A stretch of DNA of 64,000 bases from Acidobacteriota bacterium. GTDB lineage: Bacteria > Acidobacteriota > Vicinamibacteria > Vicinamibacterales > UBA2999. Made by a program: the position numbers and the translations under genes. The stretch lies in contig JAKFYH010000008.1 in NCBI GenBank assembly GCA_021730945.1, forward strand, positions 1-64,000. The letters run 5' to 3'. The notes under the pieces are model-generated. The model saw only the letters and a list, made by a program, of their open reading frames with translations, was not told the DNA's origin and did no database searches. Numbering within the stretch: position 1 is the first letter of the stretch; every line of letters starts with the position of its first letter. Positions 34,795 to 44,141 of the stretch are shown piece after piece.

Positions 34795-36828
34795 TCACCA
34801 GATCTTCACCCGATCGGCCGGGGCGCGGTACAGCTTGTCGCCCGGCTTCAGGTTGAAGGCCGCGTAGAACGCGTCGATGTTGGTGAGCGGAACGAAGGCG
34901 CGGTAGGCCCCTGGCGAGTGTGAGTCGGTGAGCAGCTGGTTTCTGAGCGCTTCGTCGCGGGTCAGGGTGCGCCAGACCTGGGCCCATCCCATGAAGAACC
35001 GCTGGTCGCCGGTGAAGCCGCCAATCACCGGCGCCGGGTTGCCGTTGAGCGAGATCTGGTAGGCCCGGTAAGCCACCGCCAGGCCGCTCAAGTCGCCGAT
35101 GTTCTCGCCCATGGTCAGCTGGCCATTGATCTTCATACCTGGCAACGGCGCGTACGACTCGAACTGCGCGCCCAGCTTCGCGGCCCGCGCGTCGAAGTTC
35201 TTCGCGTCCTCGGCCGTCCACCAGTCGCGCAGGTTGCCGTTGCCGTCGGATTTGCGGCCCTGGTCGTCGAAGCCGTGGCTGATTTCGTGGCCAATGACTC
35301 CGCCAATTGCGCCGTAGTTGATCGCATCGTCGGCGTCGACGTTGAAGAAGGGCGCTTGCAGGATGCCGGCGGGAAACGTGATTTCGTTGTTGGTGGAACT
35401 GTAGGAGGCGTTCACTGTCTGCGGCGTGAATCCCCAGCGCCAGCGCTCCATCGGCTGACCCAGGCGTGCCCACGACTCGGCGCTCTGGAAGGCGCGGAAG
35501 CGCATCTGGTTGCCGACGTGATCGCCGGGCTTGATCTCGAGCTTCGAGAAATCGCGCCACTGATCGGGATAGGCAATCTTGACGCGAAACTTGGCGAGCT
35601 TGGCCTGTGCCTCGACTTTGGTCGGCGCCGACATCCACTCGAGTTCGTTGATCCCCACCTTGAACGCGGCGAGCAAATTGCGAATCAGCGCGTCCATCCG
35701 CGCTTTGGCCTCGGGCTTGAAGTGCTGATCGATGTAGAGCCGGCCGACTGGCTCGCCAAGCGCCTGCTCGACTTCGGTGACGCCGCGCTTCCATCGCGGC
35801 TGCTGCACCTGGCGTCCGGCGATCACCTTGCCGTTGAACTCGAACTGGGAGTCGGCGAACGGCGTTGACAGATCGGAGGCATACGCACTGATCAACCCGA
35901 AGGTCAGGTATTCCTTCCAGGTCGCCAGCGGCACATCGGCGAGCAGCGCGTCGACGCCCTTCAGGTAATCGGGCTGGCGGACGATGATGTCGCTGACCGG
36001 TGAGGTGGCGCCGGCCGCGGCCAGGTAGGCTTGCCAATCAAAGTGCGGCGTCGCGCTTTGCAGGGCCGCAATGGCCGTCTTGTTATAGGTCGCGTTGCGA
36101 TCGCGATTGCGCGCGCGGTCCCACTGCAGCTCGGCGAGCTTGGTTTCGAGCGAGACGATGCGCGCGGCCGCGGCCTCGGGTTCGGGCTGGTTGCCAAGGG
36201 CAAAGAGGCGCGCGATGTAGGTGTTGTAGGCCTTGCGCGTGGCGGCGAAGCGCTCGTCGTTCCTGAGGTAGTAGTCGCGGTCGGGCATGCCGAGACCCGC
36301 CTGTCCCACCTGGACCGCGTACTGTTCGGAGTTACGCGCGTCGGCGCCGACCCCAACCGAGAAGGGCAGTCGCACGCCCAGACGCGCCGCGCGCGCGAAC
36401 GCGGCCGGCAGTTCGCGGCTGTTGCCGATGCGGGCGATCGCGCTCAACTCGTCCTTGAGGGGCGCGATCCCCAGCGCGTCGATCCGCGCTTCGTCCATGA
36501 AGCTCTTGTAGAGGTCGCCGATCTTCTGGCTGTTGGTGCCCGGCGCTGACTGCGACTTGCCCTGGCTCTCGATGATGGTGCGCACCGCCTCCTGGGCGCG
36601 GTCGCGCAGAAGGGCGAAGGTGCCAAAGCTGGACTGATCGGCCGGAATCGCCGTGTCGTCGGCCCATCGGCCGTTGACGTAGCGGAAGAAGTCGTCCTGT
36701 GGCCGGGCCGTCAGGTCCATGCCGGCAACGTCGATGCCGGGCACGACCGGCGTGGGGACTTGCGCCGCGGTGATCGCGGCGGCCGCGCACAGCGCCACCG
36801 CCAGGAGAATGGGTCGGGCAGGCTTCAT
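34795..36828 (-). CDS. Exported M13 family zinc metallopeptidase (neprilysin-like)
   Basis: 677 residues with a signal peptide (1-22, IITAAQ region). Zinc site HEISH in GGVIGHEISHGFDDQGRK; third ligand Glu in GENIGDLSGLAVAY. NASYSSTNNEITFPAGILQAPFF is the typical M13 substrate-binding block. The C-terminus ends DRVKIW, the W being characteristic of the family. Function is peptide hydrolysis in the periplasm or outside the cell. No Shine-Dalgarno; TAAAAT lies six bases upstream. Confidence 0.93.
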   Translation of the reverse strand: MKPARPILLAVALCAAAAITAAQVPTPVVPGIDVAGMDLTARPQDDFFRYVNGRWADDTAIPADQSSFGTFALLRDRAQEAVRTIIESQGKSQSAPGTNSQKIGDLYKSFMDEARIDALGIAPLKDELSAIARIGNSRELPAAFARAARLGVRLPFSVGVGADARNSEQYAVQVGQAGLGMPDRDYYLRNDERFAATRKAYNTYIARLFALGNQPEPEAAAARIVSLETKLAELQWDRARNRDRNATYNKTAIAALQSATPHFDWQAYLAAAGATSPVSDIIVRQPDYLKGVDALLADVPLATWKEYLTFGLISAYASDLSTPFADSQFEFNGKVIAGRQVQQPRWKRGVTEVEQALGEPVGRLYIDQHFKPEAKARMDALIRNLLAAFKVGINELEWMSAPTKVEAQAKLAKFRVKIAYPDQWRDFSKLEIKPGDHVGNQMRFRAFQSAESWARLGQPMERWRWGFTPQTVNASYSSTNNEITFPAGILQAPFFNVDADDAINYGAIGGVIGHEISHGFDDQGRKSDGNGNLRDWWTAEDAKNFDARAAKLGAQFESYAPLPGMKINGQLTMGENIGDLSGLAVAYRAYQISLNGNPAPVIGGFTGDQRFFMGWAQVWRTLTRDEALRNQLLTDSHSPGAYRAFVPLTNIDAFYAAFNLKPGDKLYRAPADRVKIW

Positions 36829-36834
36829 GGCGCC

Positions 36835-36840
36835 ATTTTA
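36835..36840 (-). promoter_or_regulatory. -10-like TAAAAT predicting a leaderless M13 peptidase mRNA
   Basis: On the minus strand, TAAAAT is followed by six bases (GGCGCC) and the ATG of the M13 gene. No ribosome binding site is present in the 43-base gap to the upstream gene. Confidence 0.5.
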
Positions 36841-36871
36841 TCGCGCCTGCAAGCCCGGGTCATCAGAACGC

Positions 36872-37687
36872 CTATTTCTTGCGCAAGTGGCCGTACATGA
36901 GCTCTTCGGCAAACTCCACGCACTTGTATTCCATCAGCCGCGCATTGGGCTCGCGGCGTCGATAGAGCGGCATGCTCATGGTCCACGGCTTCGAGAACGT
37001 CTTCGGATCCTCGATGGTCGCTTCGTATTGCAGGGTATTGGCGTCGATCGCGGTGTAGCGTTCGGTCACCTTCAGCGCGTCGCTGTGGTGATTGCCGGCG
37101 CGATCGAACCAGGTCTCCTCCATGTGGTCGGTGACCTCGATCACCAGCGTCTCGCCGTCCCACCGGCCCATTGACCATCCCATCCAGGCCGGCGCCGGGC
37201 TCTTCTCCTGGCTGTTCATGCGGACGATGCGGCTGGCGCTGGCGAATTCATACGCAAACAGCACAGTGTCGGCGGACTGCACGATCTGGAACGGGTACGG
37301 CATGTAGGTGGCGCGCGGGATGCCGGGCATGAAGCACTTGACCTCGGGATCGAGCGTGGTCCAACTGGCGGCGTTCGCGTTTCGTTTGGCGAGCGCCTCC
37401 GGCAGGTAGGGGATCTCGTCGCCGTCGACGACGCCCATGCCGGGGGGCACGCTGAAGGCGGCGCCGAGCGCGAAGACGGGCCCTTGCCTGGCCACGTGCG
37501 CCTCGATGTTCCAGTTGGCGGTGTTGTTGGCCTGCCAGATGCCGTTCAGGTCGGGCGTGCCTTCCGGCGTGCGCGGCGCGCGATACGACTGCGGCGTGGC
37601 CACGGGGATGGCTCCGCATGCCGCCAGGGCCGAGCCGAGCACGAACGCCGCGAGAGCTGCCGACGCGAGGCGGGTGCGCCTCGTCAT
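36872..37687 (-). CDS. Putative lipoprotein with P-D-L-x-G-x-W N-terminal motif
   Basis: 271 residues. A signal peptide ends with lipobox-like LAAC at about residue 24. The mature N-terminus is YRAPRTPEGTPDLNGIWQ. The C-terminal half has GRWDGETLVIEVTD, LKVTERYTAID and ATIEDPKTFSKPWT. The same blocks occur in the divergent gene at 38192, so the two are paralogs. The function is unknown. It overlaps the DUF6152 gene by four bases (ATGA), so they are coupled. Confidence 0.8.
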   Translation of the reverse strand: MTRRTRLASAALAAFVLGSALAACGAIPVATPQSYRAPRTPEGTPDLNGIWQANNTANWNIEAHVARQGPVFALGAAFSVPPGMGVVDGDEIPYLPEALAKRNANAASWTTLDPEVKCFMPGIPRATYMPYPFQIVQSADTVLFAYEFASASRIVRMNSQEKSPAPAWMGWSMGRWDGETLVIEVTDHMEETWFDRAGNHHSDALKVTERYTAIDANTLQYEATIEDPKTFSKPWTMSMPLYRRREPNARLMEYKCVEFAEELMYGHLRKK

Positions 37688-38151
37688 CGCGAAGGTCCCT
37701 TTGGTTTGGGTTTCTCGTTGGGATCGCGGCCGTCCTTGGGGGCGCCGGTGCCGGACGAGCCCATGAACAACGTGCGGCCGTCCGGAAACGTGATGTCACG
37801 GCCATTGGCACGCAGCCGGCCGTCCTTGGCGCGGAAGCCGGCCACCACGATCTCGGTGCCGATCTTGATCGAATCGCGCGAGATGCCGCCGCGCTGCAGC
37901 GTGTTCGGCGTGCCGCCCTCCACCATCCAGATTTCCTTCTTGCCGTCCGGCTTGGTGACCTCCATGTGGATCCACGCGTGCGGGTTAATCCACTCCACCC
38001 GGGTAACGGGGCCCTTGAGCGTGACCGGCGCCTTGGCGTCGAACTCCGCCGAAAACGCGTGGTGGGCCACGACCGGACCGCCCGCCAGGAGGAGGGCGGC
38101 CAGCAGCGTGGGCTTGAGGCGTGTCGCTTGGGGCTTGGGACGGCTGAACAT
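37684..38151 (-). CDS. DUF6152 family exported protein
   Basis: 155 residues: a signal peptide (cleavage near VVAHHA), then HHAFSAEFDAKAPVTLKG and VTRVEWINPHAWIHMEV, the hallmark of DUF6152. The C-terminal tail is low-complexity Lys/Pro. GAGGAG eight bases before ATG 38151 fixes the start; the longer frame would run into the divergent gene. It is the first gene of a minus-strand unit with the lipoprotein. No activity is known for the family. Confidence 0.85.
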   Translation of the reverse strand: MFSRPKPQATRLKPTLLAALLLAGGPVVAHHAFSAEFDAKAPVTLKGPVTRVEWINPHAWIHMEVTKPDGKKEIWMVEGGTPNTLQRGGISRDSIKIGTEIVVAGFRAKDGRLRANGRDITFPDGRTLFMGSSGTGAPKDGRDPNEKPKPKGPSR

Positions 38152-38191
38152 TGCTCGATCTCCTCGCTCGGGGGAGGATATCATTCGCCGC

Positions 38192-39199
38192 ATGCGAAAC
38201 CTTCACGCGGTTCTCGTCGCGTTGGCCCTGGCGGCCGGCTCGTGGGTGGGCGTGTCGCTGACGGCACAGGCACCGGCGGGGTGGCAGGTGCCGCGGACGC
38301 GCGACGGCCGGCCCGACCTGCAGGGAGTGTGGGGCAACAACAGCGTGACCCCCATGACCCGGCCCACGCAGTGGAAAGACAAGGCGTCGCTGACCGACGC
38401 CGAACTGGAAGACCTGAAGAAGATGGCCACTCAGTATGTGGACCAGGGCGGTGACGCCATCTTTGGCAACTTCGTCCAGTTGATGCTGAACGCCAAGGAT
38501 CAGGGCGCGTTCAAGCAGCTGTCCTACGACCCGACCACAGGCAACTACAACCAGTTCTGGATGGCCGATCGCGAGTGGGACCATCGCACGTCGCTCGTCA
38601 CCGACCCGCCCGACGGGCAGTTGCCGCCGCTCACGCCAGCGGCCGTGGCTCGGCGGGCCGAGGCCGTCAAGGCCAGGGCGGCTCGGGGCCGTGGACCATC
38701 GGATGGGCCCGAGGATCGCCCTCTATCCGAGCGCTGCATTTCCTACGGCGCGCCGCGGACGCAGGCCAACTACAACAGCTACACGCAGATCATCCAGTCG
38801 CCGGCCACCGTCGTGCTGCTACAGGAGATGATCCACGACGCGCGGGTCGTGCCGTTGACGCCGGGGCCGCGGCTGCCGGCGCGCATCCGCCAGTTGCACG
38901 GCGATTCGCGCGGCCGCTGGGACGGCGACACGCTGGTGGTCGAGACCACCAACTACATCAACGGCTTCCAGGGTTCGACCAACAACGTGAAGCTCACCGA
39001 GCGCTACACCCGCGTCAGTCCCGACTTCATCAACTGGGAAACCACGGTGGAGGATCCTGACACCTGGGCCAAGCCGTACACGTTCATGATTCGGCTGAAG
39101 AAGGCGACGGGACTGATCTACGAATACGCCTGTCATGAAGGCAACTACGCCATGGAAGGCATTCTGGCCGGCGCGCGTGCCGAGGAGCGCCGCCGATGA
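38192..39199 (+). CDS. Exported protein, paralog of the neighbouring lipoprotein
   Basis: 335 residues with a signal peptide (1-25). The N-terminal motif is VPRTRDGRPDLQGVWG, followed by conserved blocks ERCISYGAPR, GRWDGDTLVVETTNYINGF, KLTERYT and ETTVEDPDTWAKPYTF. It has no recognised enzyme motif. GGGGGAGG and TATCAT (38179-38184) both lie upstream, so the start could be served by a Shine-Dalgarno or be leaderless. Its start is 40 bases from the divergent DUF6152 start. The stop codon TGA lies inside the first unit of the following repeat. Confidence 0.85.
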   Translation: MRNLHAVLVALALAAGSWVGVSLTAQAPAGWQVPRTRDGRPDLQGVWGNNSVTPMTRPTQWKDKASLTDAELEDLKKMATQYVDQGGDAIFGNFVQLMLNAKDQGAFKQLSYDPTTGNYNQFWMADREWDHRTSLVTDPPDGQLPPLTPAAVARRAEAVKARAARGRGPSDGPEDRPLSERCISYGAPRTQANYNSYTQIIQSPATVVLLQEMIHDARVVPLTPGPRLPARIRQLHGDSRGRWDGDTLVVETTNYINGFQGSTNNVKLTERYTRVSPDFINWETTVEDPDTWAKPYTFMIRLKKATGLIYEYACHEGNYAMEGILAGARAEERRR

Positions 39200-39309
39200 C
39201 ACCGATGACGGGGCCGCAGATGACGAAGACAGCCCTGGTGACGGGGCCGCAGATGACGAAGACAGCCCTGGTGACGGGGCCGCAGATGACACAGATTACG
39301 CAGATGGGG
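39196..39309. repeat. 33-bp direct tandem repeat
   Basis: Two identical 33-base units (39210-39242 and 39243-39275) plus a 15-base third copy (39276-39290). Each starts GGGGCCGCAGATGACG, the reverse complement of the word at 5374-5389. Flanks continue with shorter (CC)GATGAC and CAGATxACGCAGATG units. 33 is a multiple of three, so the array stays open in several frames, but no homologous protein is evident. Confidence 0.9.
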
Positions 39310-39316
39310 AGGTAGA

Positions 39317-40798
39317 TTGCTGCGCGTAGTTGCCGCGGCGCTGGCACTGGTTGCCTTTCAACACCCGGCCGCCCCGTGGCAGCCATCCTTCGAGCGGGTT
39401 CAGCCAGAGCTGTTTGCTACACCAGGAGGCCAGGCCAGCGCCTGGGCCGACGCCGATGGTGATGGCGACCTCGATTACTTCGTGGCCTTCCGCGGCCGGC
39501 CCAACCGCTTCTATCGCAACGACCACGGCACCTTCCGCGATGTCGCGGCCGAAGTGGGCCTGGCCGACAACCTTGAGACCCGCGCGGTGGCGTGGGGCGA
39601 TTTCGATGCCGACGGCGATCCCGATCTCTACATCGGTTTTGCCGATCCCAAGGTGCCGGCCAAGGTCTACCGGAACGACGTGAACGGCACCCGGTTCGTC
39701 GATGTGGCCGCCGCCATTGGCGTGAACCTGCGAGGCGTGGCCAGGCAGCCGGCGTGGGTGGACTACGACGGCGATGGCGACCTCGATCTGTTCGCGGCCT
39801 TTCGGGATGTGGCGAATAAGCTCCTGCGCAATGACCGGGGCAAGTTCGTGGATGTGACGGCGGCGTCCGGCATCGGCGATACCCGCAAGACTGTCAGCGG
39901 CGTGTGGTGGGATTTTGATTTGGATGGCGACCTCGACCTGTTCGTCGCCAATCAGGAGGGCGAAGCCAACGGCCTGTATCGCCAGAACCGCGGCCGCTTC
40001 GAGGATGTTGCCGCCGCCATGGGCGTGGCCGGCATACCACGTCCGGCCGCCGACGGCGGTGTCGGCCCCAGCGTCGCTGACTTCGATCTCGACGGCGACC
40101 TGGATCTGTTCGTGGCCAACTACGGCCCGAGCGCCCTCTATCGCAACGAAGCGGGGCAGGGCTTTACCGAGGTGTCAAAGGCCAGCGGGATCGACTTGAA
40201 CGGTCACGGCGTGACGTCGGCGTGGGGTGACCTCAACAACGATGGCCGGCCGGAGCTGTATGTCGGCAACTTCATCGCCGGGCAGCCGCTCTATCGGGAC
40301 GCGTTGTTCGTCAACCGCGGGACGACGGACGGCGTCTGGGGTTTCGCCGAGGCGCTCCCCGACGTGATCTTGAAACACGATGCCACGCACGGCGTGCAGT
40401 TTGTCGACTTCGACGGCGACGGCCGCCTCGACTTGTCGCTGACGAACAACGATCCCGAAGGCGGCGGTCATCCGCTGCTTCGTAACATCGCCACCACGCT
40501 GGGCCGCGGCTTCTTTGTTGAGGTGACCGACGAGGCCGGACACCTGACACGGGCGGGGAGCGAGGTGCGGGTGTTCCAGCCCCGCACGCGGCAACTGCTG
40601 GCCTCGGCGCTGGTTGATGCCGGCAGCGGTTACTGTTCGCAGAACGCCGTGCCCTCACACCTCGGTGTCCCGGCCACGTGGGCTGGCCGTGTCGATGTCG
40701 AGGTGACCACGGTTGTGCAAGGGCAGCGTCGCATCACCTCGATCAAGGGTGTCGCCCCCGCCGCTCATACCCGCCGCCCGTTGCGCGTTACGCCCTGA
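39317..40798 (+). CDS. CRTAC1/UnbV family FG-GAP repeat protein
   Basis: 493 residues, exported (signal peptide 1-15). Seven or so VCBS/FG-GAP calcium-binding repeats carry D-x-D-x-D-G/D motifs, for example DADGDGDLDYF, DFDADGDPDLY and DFDLDGDLDLF. The C-terminal ASPIC/UnbV domain has LVDAGSGYCSQNAVPSHLGV. The fold suggests a beta-propeller in adhesion or matrix binding; the function is unknown. It starts with TTG at 39317, after GGGGAGG ending at 39312. It ends directly against the convergent gene with no spacer. Confidence 0.88.
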   Translation: MLRVVAAALALVAFQHPAAPWQPSFERVQPELFATPGGQASAWADADGDGDLDYFVAFRGRPNRFYRNDHGTFRDVAAEVGLADNLETRAVAWGDFDADGDPDLYIGFADPKVPAKVYRNDVNGTRFVDVAAAIGVNLRGVARQPAWVDYDGDGDLDLFAAFRDVANKLLRNDRGKFVDVTAASGIGDTRKTVSGVWWDFDLDGDLDLFVANQEGEANGLYRQNRGRFEDVAAAMGVAGIPRPAADGGVGPSVADFDLDGDLDLFVANYGPSALYRNEAGQGFTEVSKASGIDLNGHGVTSAWGDLNNDGRPELYVGNFIAGQPLYRDALFVNRGTTDGVWGFAEALPDVILKHDATHGVQFVDFDGDGRLDLSLTNNDPEGGGHPLLRNIATTLGRGFFVEVTDEAGHLTRAGSEVRVFQPRTRQLLASALVDAGSGYCSQNAVPSHLGVPATWAGRVDVEVTTVVQGQRRITSIKGVAPAAHTRRPLRVTP

Positions 40799-42814
40799 TC
40801 AGGGACAGCTCACCGGGATCGAGACCGAGACTGTCTCCAACTGCTGCAAAGAAACCGGCACGAAGAACACGACCGAGGTCTGGGTGGGGCACGAGGCCAC
40901 TGTCGCCCTCAGCGACACGGTGCCGGTCGTACCCCCCAACGCCGGCGCGGTCAAGGTGCCGGTGAAAATGCTGGGCAGTGTTTGGACGCCAATCGATGAA
41001 CCTGCTCGCGCGGCCAGGATGGTGCCGGCCTGAACGTTGATTGCCCCGGTGCAGCTGCGGAAGTTACTGGTCGAGTTCGCGGCTGTGCAGCTGAATTGGC
41101 CCAGGCCGACCGTCGACGGTCTGTTGCTGGTGGGCGTGGGATTGCCAGTGGTGGTGGTGGTGGTGGTGAACGAGTCGGTCTCCTCAGCGAGCAGCTGCGC
41201 CTGTTGGTAGACATAGGCGCCGCCAACGATGCCGCCGACCAGTGCGGTCGTCAACCCGAGGATCTTGCCCATGGATGGACCGGCCGGTGGCGGTGTCACC
41301 TGAGTCGGGGCCTGCGTGGGAGCGTTCTGCTCCTCGGTCTTCTGCTTTTCCTCTTTCTTCTCGCAGTCTTCCGCTTCCTTCAGGTCCTTCTGGAAGTCAG
41401 CGTCAAGGGTCTTGGGCGATGGATTGGTAAACGCCGGCGAACATGACTGGGCTGCCGCCTTCGCGACCTTGCTGCCGCACGAGGATGTCTTCTCTGGGGG
41501 CGGCGGAATGTCGAGGAAGACCTCGAGTTCGAGCTGATTCAGGGTGACCGACTTTTCGATCACTTTCCCGTTGCTCGTGACCGCGCGCACCAACAGGTCG
41601 CCGACCGGGAGCTTATCGAGCTTGCTGGGAAAGATCGGTCCGCCTTCCAAGCCAGGACCCGAGACGGTCTCGCAACTGAGCTGATGCAGTGTTTCGAGAC
41701 CGCGTCGCGTTGGCTTCGCCCACACCGAGACTTGCACGTCCCCCTGAAGTGGCCCGGTGCGGCGCAGGTGCGTGATGACCGTGCCGTACAGTGTGAAATC
41801 GTCCGGCGACGTGTTAGTTGGTTGCCCAGACGAGTTGTAGTCGAATTTGAGTCGTTCGGGCTCGTAGGGCGGCACGTCGCTCGCCAGGGACGCGAACACC
41901 GCAGTGTGCGCCCTCGGTAGACTGGGCGTGCTGTTGGTCGGCCAGACTCGACCGATGTACTGGCTGGCCGTCGACGTCATTCGATTGAGCCGCATCAGCC
42001 GGTCCCTGACCGAATACATGCCCTGAGCCGAGCAGTCACTTGGGCGCTGGCGCGGTGACATCGCGGCCCTGAATCGCTTCAGGGCGTCAACCGTCTTCTG
42101 GATCATGAGATTGGTCTGGTCGGGGCGATGGCTCAGAAAGTCCGTGGTCGCCCCCATCGGTAGCGTAGGGTCTGCGAGGAGGTCCAGTGCCGCCAGGCTG
42201 ACGTCGGGAACGGCGGCTTGTGGCGCACCGGTGCCCGTTTGCCGCGCCAGCTCGTCCAGCGCCCGTTGACTCGCTGCCGGGGCAGCCCGCAGCATGGCCT
42301 CGGCTCCCGCCGCCGCGCTCACCCAATGGCCACCCGCGCTCGCATAACCAGCGTGGGACGGCTCATCCTGGATAAAGTGCAGCAGGACGCCTGGATTCTT
42401 CATGTCCGTCGCGTTCTTCCAAAGAGCCGCTTCCTGCAGTGCGATCTCCGCCATGGCTGTCGCTTCGGTGCGTGCTGGCGCACGGGCATCCCTGAAGGCA
42501 TGAAAGGCCACTCTCGGCGCTTGCGCGCGATCGGAGATCGCCTCTCGCAGCAGCGGACCAAATCCGCCCGCCACCACGGCCGCCCCGGTGTAAAGCTCGT
42601 TGATCGCCTGGACGGGCTCAGTGGCACGCGCATAGTCGACCGACAGGTTGGCGCTGGCCATGCGGTAGGCCTGCAGTGGTGTATACCCGCATTCGCGCGC
42701 CATGTAGTAGGTGAAGGCGTAGTGGGTGTCGTCGTAAAAAGCAGCCGTCCACTGCGTAGTGCCGGCAATAAGCGTGGCGACCAGCGCCCCGCACAGTAAT
42801 CGACGAACTCTCAT
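40799..42814 (-). CDS. Large exported protein with zinc-phospholipase-C-like N-terminus
   Basis: 671 residues, no confident family. A signal peptide (1-24) is followed by a helical domain with DDTHYAFTYYMARECGY, ANLSVDYARA and LLHFIQDEPSHAGY plus GGHW. These His/Asp positions resemble the zinc PLC/DUF6765-type fold. Then come a Cys-containing linker (SSCGSKVAKAAAQSC), a charged stretch (KDLKEAEDCEKKEEKQKTEE), a hydrophobic segment (ILGLTTALVGGIVGGAYVY), a run of seven Thr and a C-terminal beta-rich domain with four Cys. The start overlaps the stop of the TPR/DUF2846 gene (ATGA). No function can be assigned. Confidence 0.7.
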   Translation of the reverse strand: MRVRRLLCGALVATLIAGTTQWTAAFYDDTHYAFTYYMARECGYTPLQAYRMASANLSVDYARATEPVQAINELYTGAAVVAGGFGPLLREAISDRAQAPRVAFHAFRDARAPARTEATAMAEIALQEAALWKNATDMKNPGVLLHFIQDEPSHAGYASAGGHWVSAAAGAEAMLRAAPAASQRALDELARQTGTGAPQAAVPDVSLAALDLLADPTLPMGATTDFLSHRPDQTNLMIQKTVDALKRFRAAMSPRQRPSDCSAQGMYSVRDRLMRLNRMTSTASQYIGRVWPTNSTPSLPRAHTAVFASLASDVPPYEPERLKFDYNSSGQPTNTSPDDFTLYGTVITHLRRTGPLQGDVQVSVWAKPTRRGLETLHQLSCETVSGPGLEGGPIFPSKLDKLPVGDLLVRAVTSNGKVIEKSVTLNQLELEVFLDIPPPPEKTSSCGSKVAKAAAQSCSPAFTNPSPKTLDADFQKDLKEAEDCEKKEEKQKTEEQNAPTQAPTQVTPPPAGPSMGKILGLTTALVGGIVGGAYVYQQAQLLAEETDSFTTTTTTTGNPTPTSNRPSTVGLGQFSCTAANSTSNFRSCTGAINVQAGTILAARAGSSIGVQTLPSIFTGTLTAPALGGTTGTVSLRATVASCPTQTSVVFFVPVSLQQLETVSVSIPVSCP
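41148..41168. repeat. Seven-copy GTG trinucleotide repeat in coding sequence
   Basis: Seven GTG triplets on the plus strand encode seven consecutive Thr in the minus-strand gene, just after its hydrophobic segment. Length changes would keep the frame and only alter the linker. Confidence 0.8.
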
Positions 42815-44058
42815 CTCCGCCTCCCTGGTGTCGGTCGAGTGGTGACGGCGGCGCATTCGGCGGCGAACGTGTTCCGCGCATCGTTGACTTTCATTCCCTG
42901 TGCTCGCATCTCGGTCTGCGCCGCCTCGGTGCTGATCAGCCGCAGTTCCGGGCCCTGGGCAAACTGAAAGTGCCCTTCCAGGGATGCCCGGTAGTGGTAC
43001 TCACGCCCCGCTTCGACGTCGGCGGCGATCTGGTGATTGCGGAACTTGAGCGAGTGCGAGCCCACAGCTGCCTTCAGCACGACGTACCGGTTATTCTGGA
43101 GTTTGGCCACCTTGACGCCGTTGCACTGGACCGTTTGCCACTTACCGCCGCGTTGCTGCTCCGGCCAGTAGATGTAGATCAGCGCCGGGCCAACCGGTGT
43201 GGCCGCCGCTGGCGCGCTCGGATCCGTCGCCGTGTCGCGTGGCGACGCGCGTGCCGCTCTGGCCGCGTAGCCTTGCGGGTCAGCCAACCGATAGAGGTTA
43301 AGGTTCGCCAACGCTTCGTCGCCACGCTGGAGCCGTTGCAGGAGCGTCGCGAACCTGAAGGTGATCTCACCCGACCAGGGCGCAAGACGGATCGCCCGGC
43401 GCAATTCGGCCACCGCCTGTTCCGAACCGGCACCGGGGCCACCGCCAAGAATCGCCTCGGCATCCAACAGGTCCTGGGCTCGTGCCGCATGGTCGCGCGC
43501 CTGCGGCGGAATGGCGGGAGCGGCTGGTAACTTCGGGACCAGTTTGATAATCCGTTCTCGCAGGCGCTGGTCGACGGCGGGGTCCCGCGGTTCCGGAAGG
43601 TCGTGATACGCCTTCAAGTAAGAATCAAAAGCGAGTTGAAAGTTGCCGACCCGGTCGGCTGTGTCGCCGGTGGCCTCTGCACTTGGGGCCCCCGAGGGGC
43701 GAACTTCGTCGAACAACGCAACCACGGCGGTCGAGAGGCCGTTGGTGGCGACGTTCGGGTCGGACTTGAGGGCCAACAGCACTGCCGCCCTGGCCCGTTC
43801 CAATTGTTCCAGACCGAGGTAGGCCTGGGCCCGAAAGGCGTGGGCACGCCCGGCAATCGGCGCGTCCTCTGGGCGCGTGGATGACTGGGTGACCACCGCA
43901 TTAAGCGTCACGATTGCGGCGAAGAAGTCGCCCGCTCGCACCTGGCCGATACCGGTCTCGAGACCGGCGGTGGTGGGCGGAGCCTGGGCCGAGACCAGGG
44001 ACGAAACACAAAGCACGCAGGCCACAATGACGCCGGTCACACGCGCGTTGGCAAACAT
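42811..44058 (-). CDS. Exported TPR protein with DUF2846 domain
   Basis: 415 residues. A signal peptide (1-24, LVSAQ) is followed by tetratricopeptide-like helices (about 30-270) and a C-terminal DUF2846-type beta domain: ALIYIYWPEQQRGGKWQTV, CNGVKVAKLQNNRYVVL and VGSHSLKF, ending AGREYHYRASLEGHFQF. DUF2846 proteins are usually lipoproteins of unknown role. ATG 44058 is chosen by the signal peptide; a longer TTG start (44100) is possible. It overlaps the downstream gene by four bases and is divergent from the HTH-sensor gene 83 bases away. Confidence 0.78.
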   Translation of the reverse strand: MFANARVTGVIVACVLCVSSLVSAQAPPTTAGLETGIGQVRAGDFFAAIVTLNAVVTQSSTRPEDAPIAGRAHAFRAQAYLGLEQLERARAAVLLALKSDPNVATNGLSTAVVALFDEVRPSGAPSAEATGDTADRVGNFQLAFDSYLKAYHDLPEPRDPAVDQRLRERIIKLVPKLPAAPAIPPQARDHAARAQDLLDAEAILGGGPGAGSEQAVAELRRAIRLAPWSGEITFRFATLLQRLQRGDEALANLNLYRLADPQGYAARAARASPRDTATDPSAPAAATPVGPALIYIYWPEQQRGGKWQTVQCNGVKVAKLQNNRYVVLKAAVGSHSLKFRNHQIAADVEAGREYHYRASLEGHFQFAQGPELRLISTEAAQTEMRAQGMKVNDARNTFAAECAAVTTRPTPGRRR

Positions 44059-44141
44059 GGCGGGAGCATGGCGCCGCCGCCGGCCCACCTCAACCGGCAA
44101 CTGCGCGCAACACCGCGCACGGGACCCGAATCCGAAGAATA

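Noticed and set aside
37484-38191. Upstream extension of the exported protein at 38192
   Set aside because: The frame overlaps two genes on the other strand; the signal peptide and Shine-Dalgarno fix the start at 38192.
39196-39309. Possible CRISPR or coding repeat protein
   Set aside because: The 33-base units abut directly with no spacers; open frames across it have no recognisable protein character beyond the repeat.
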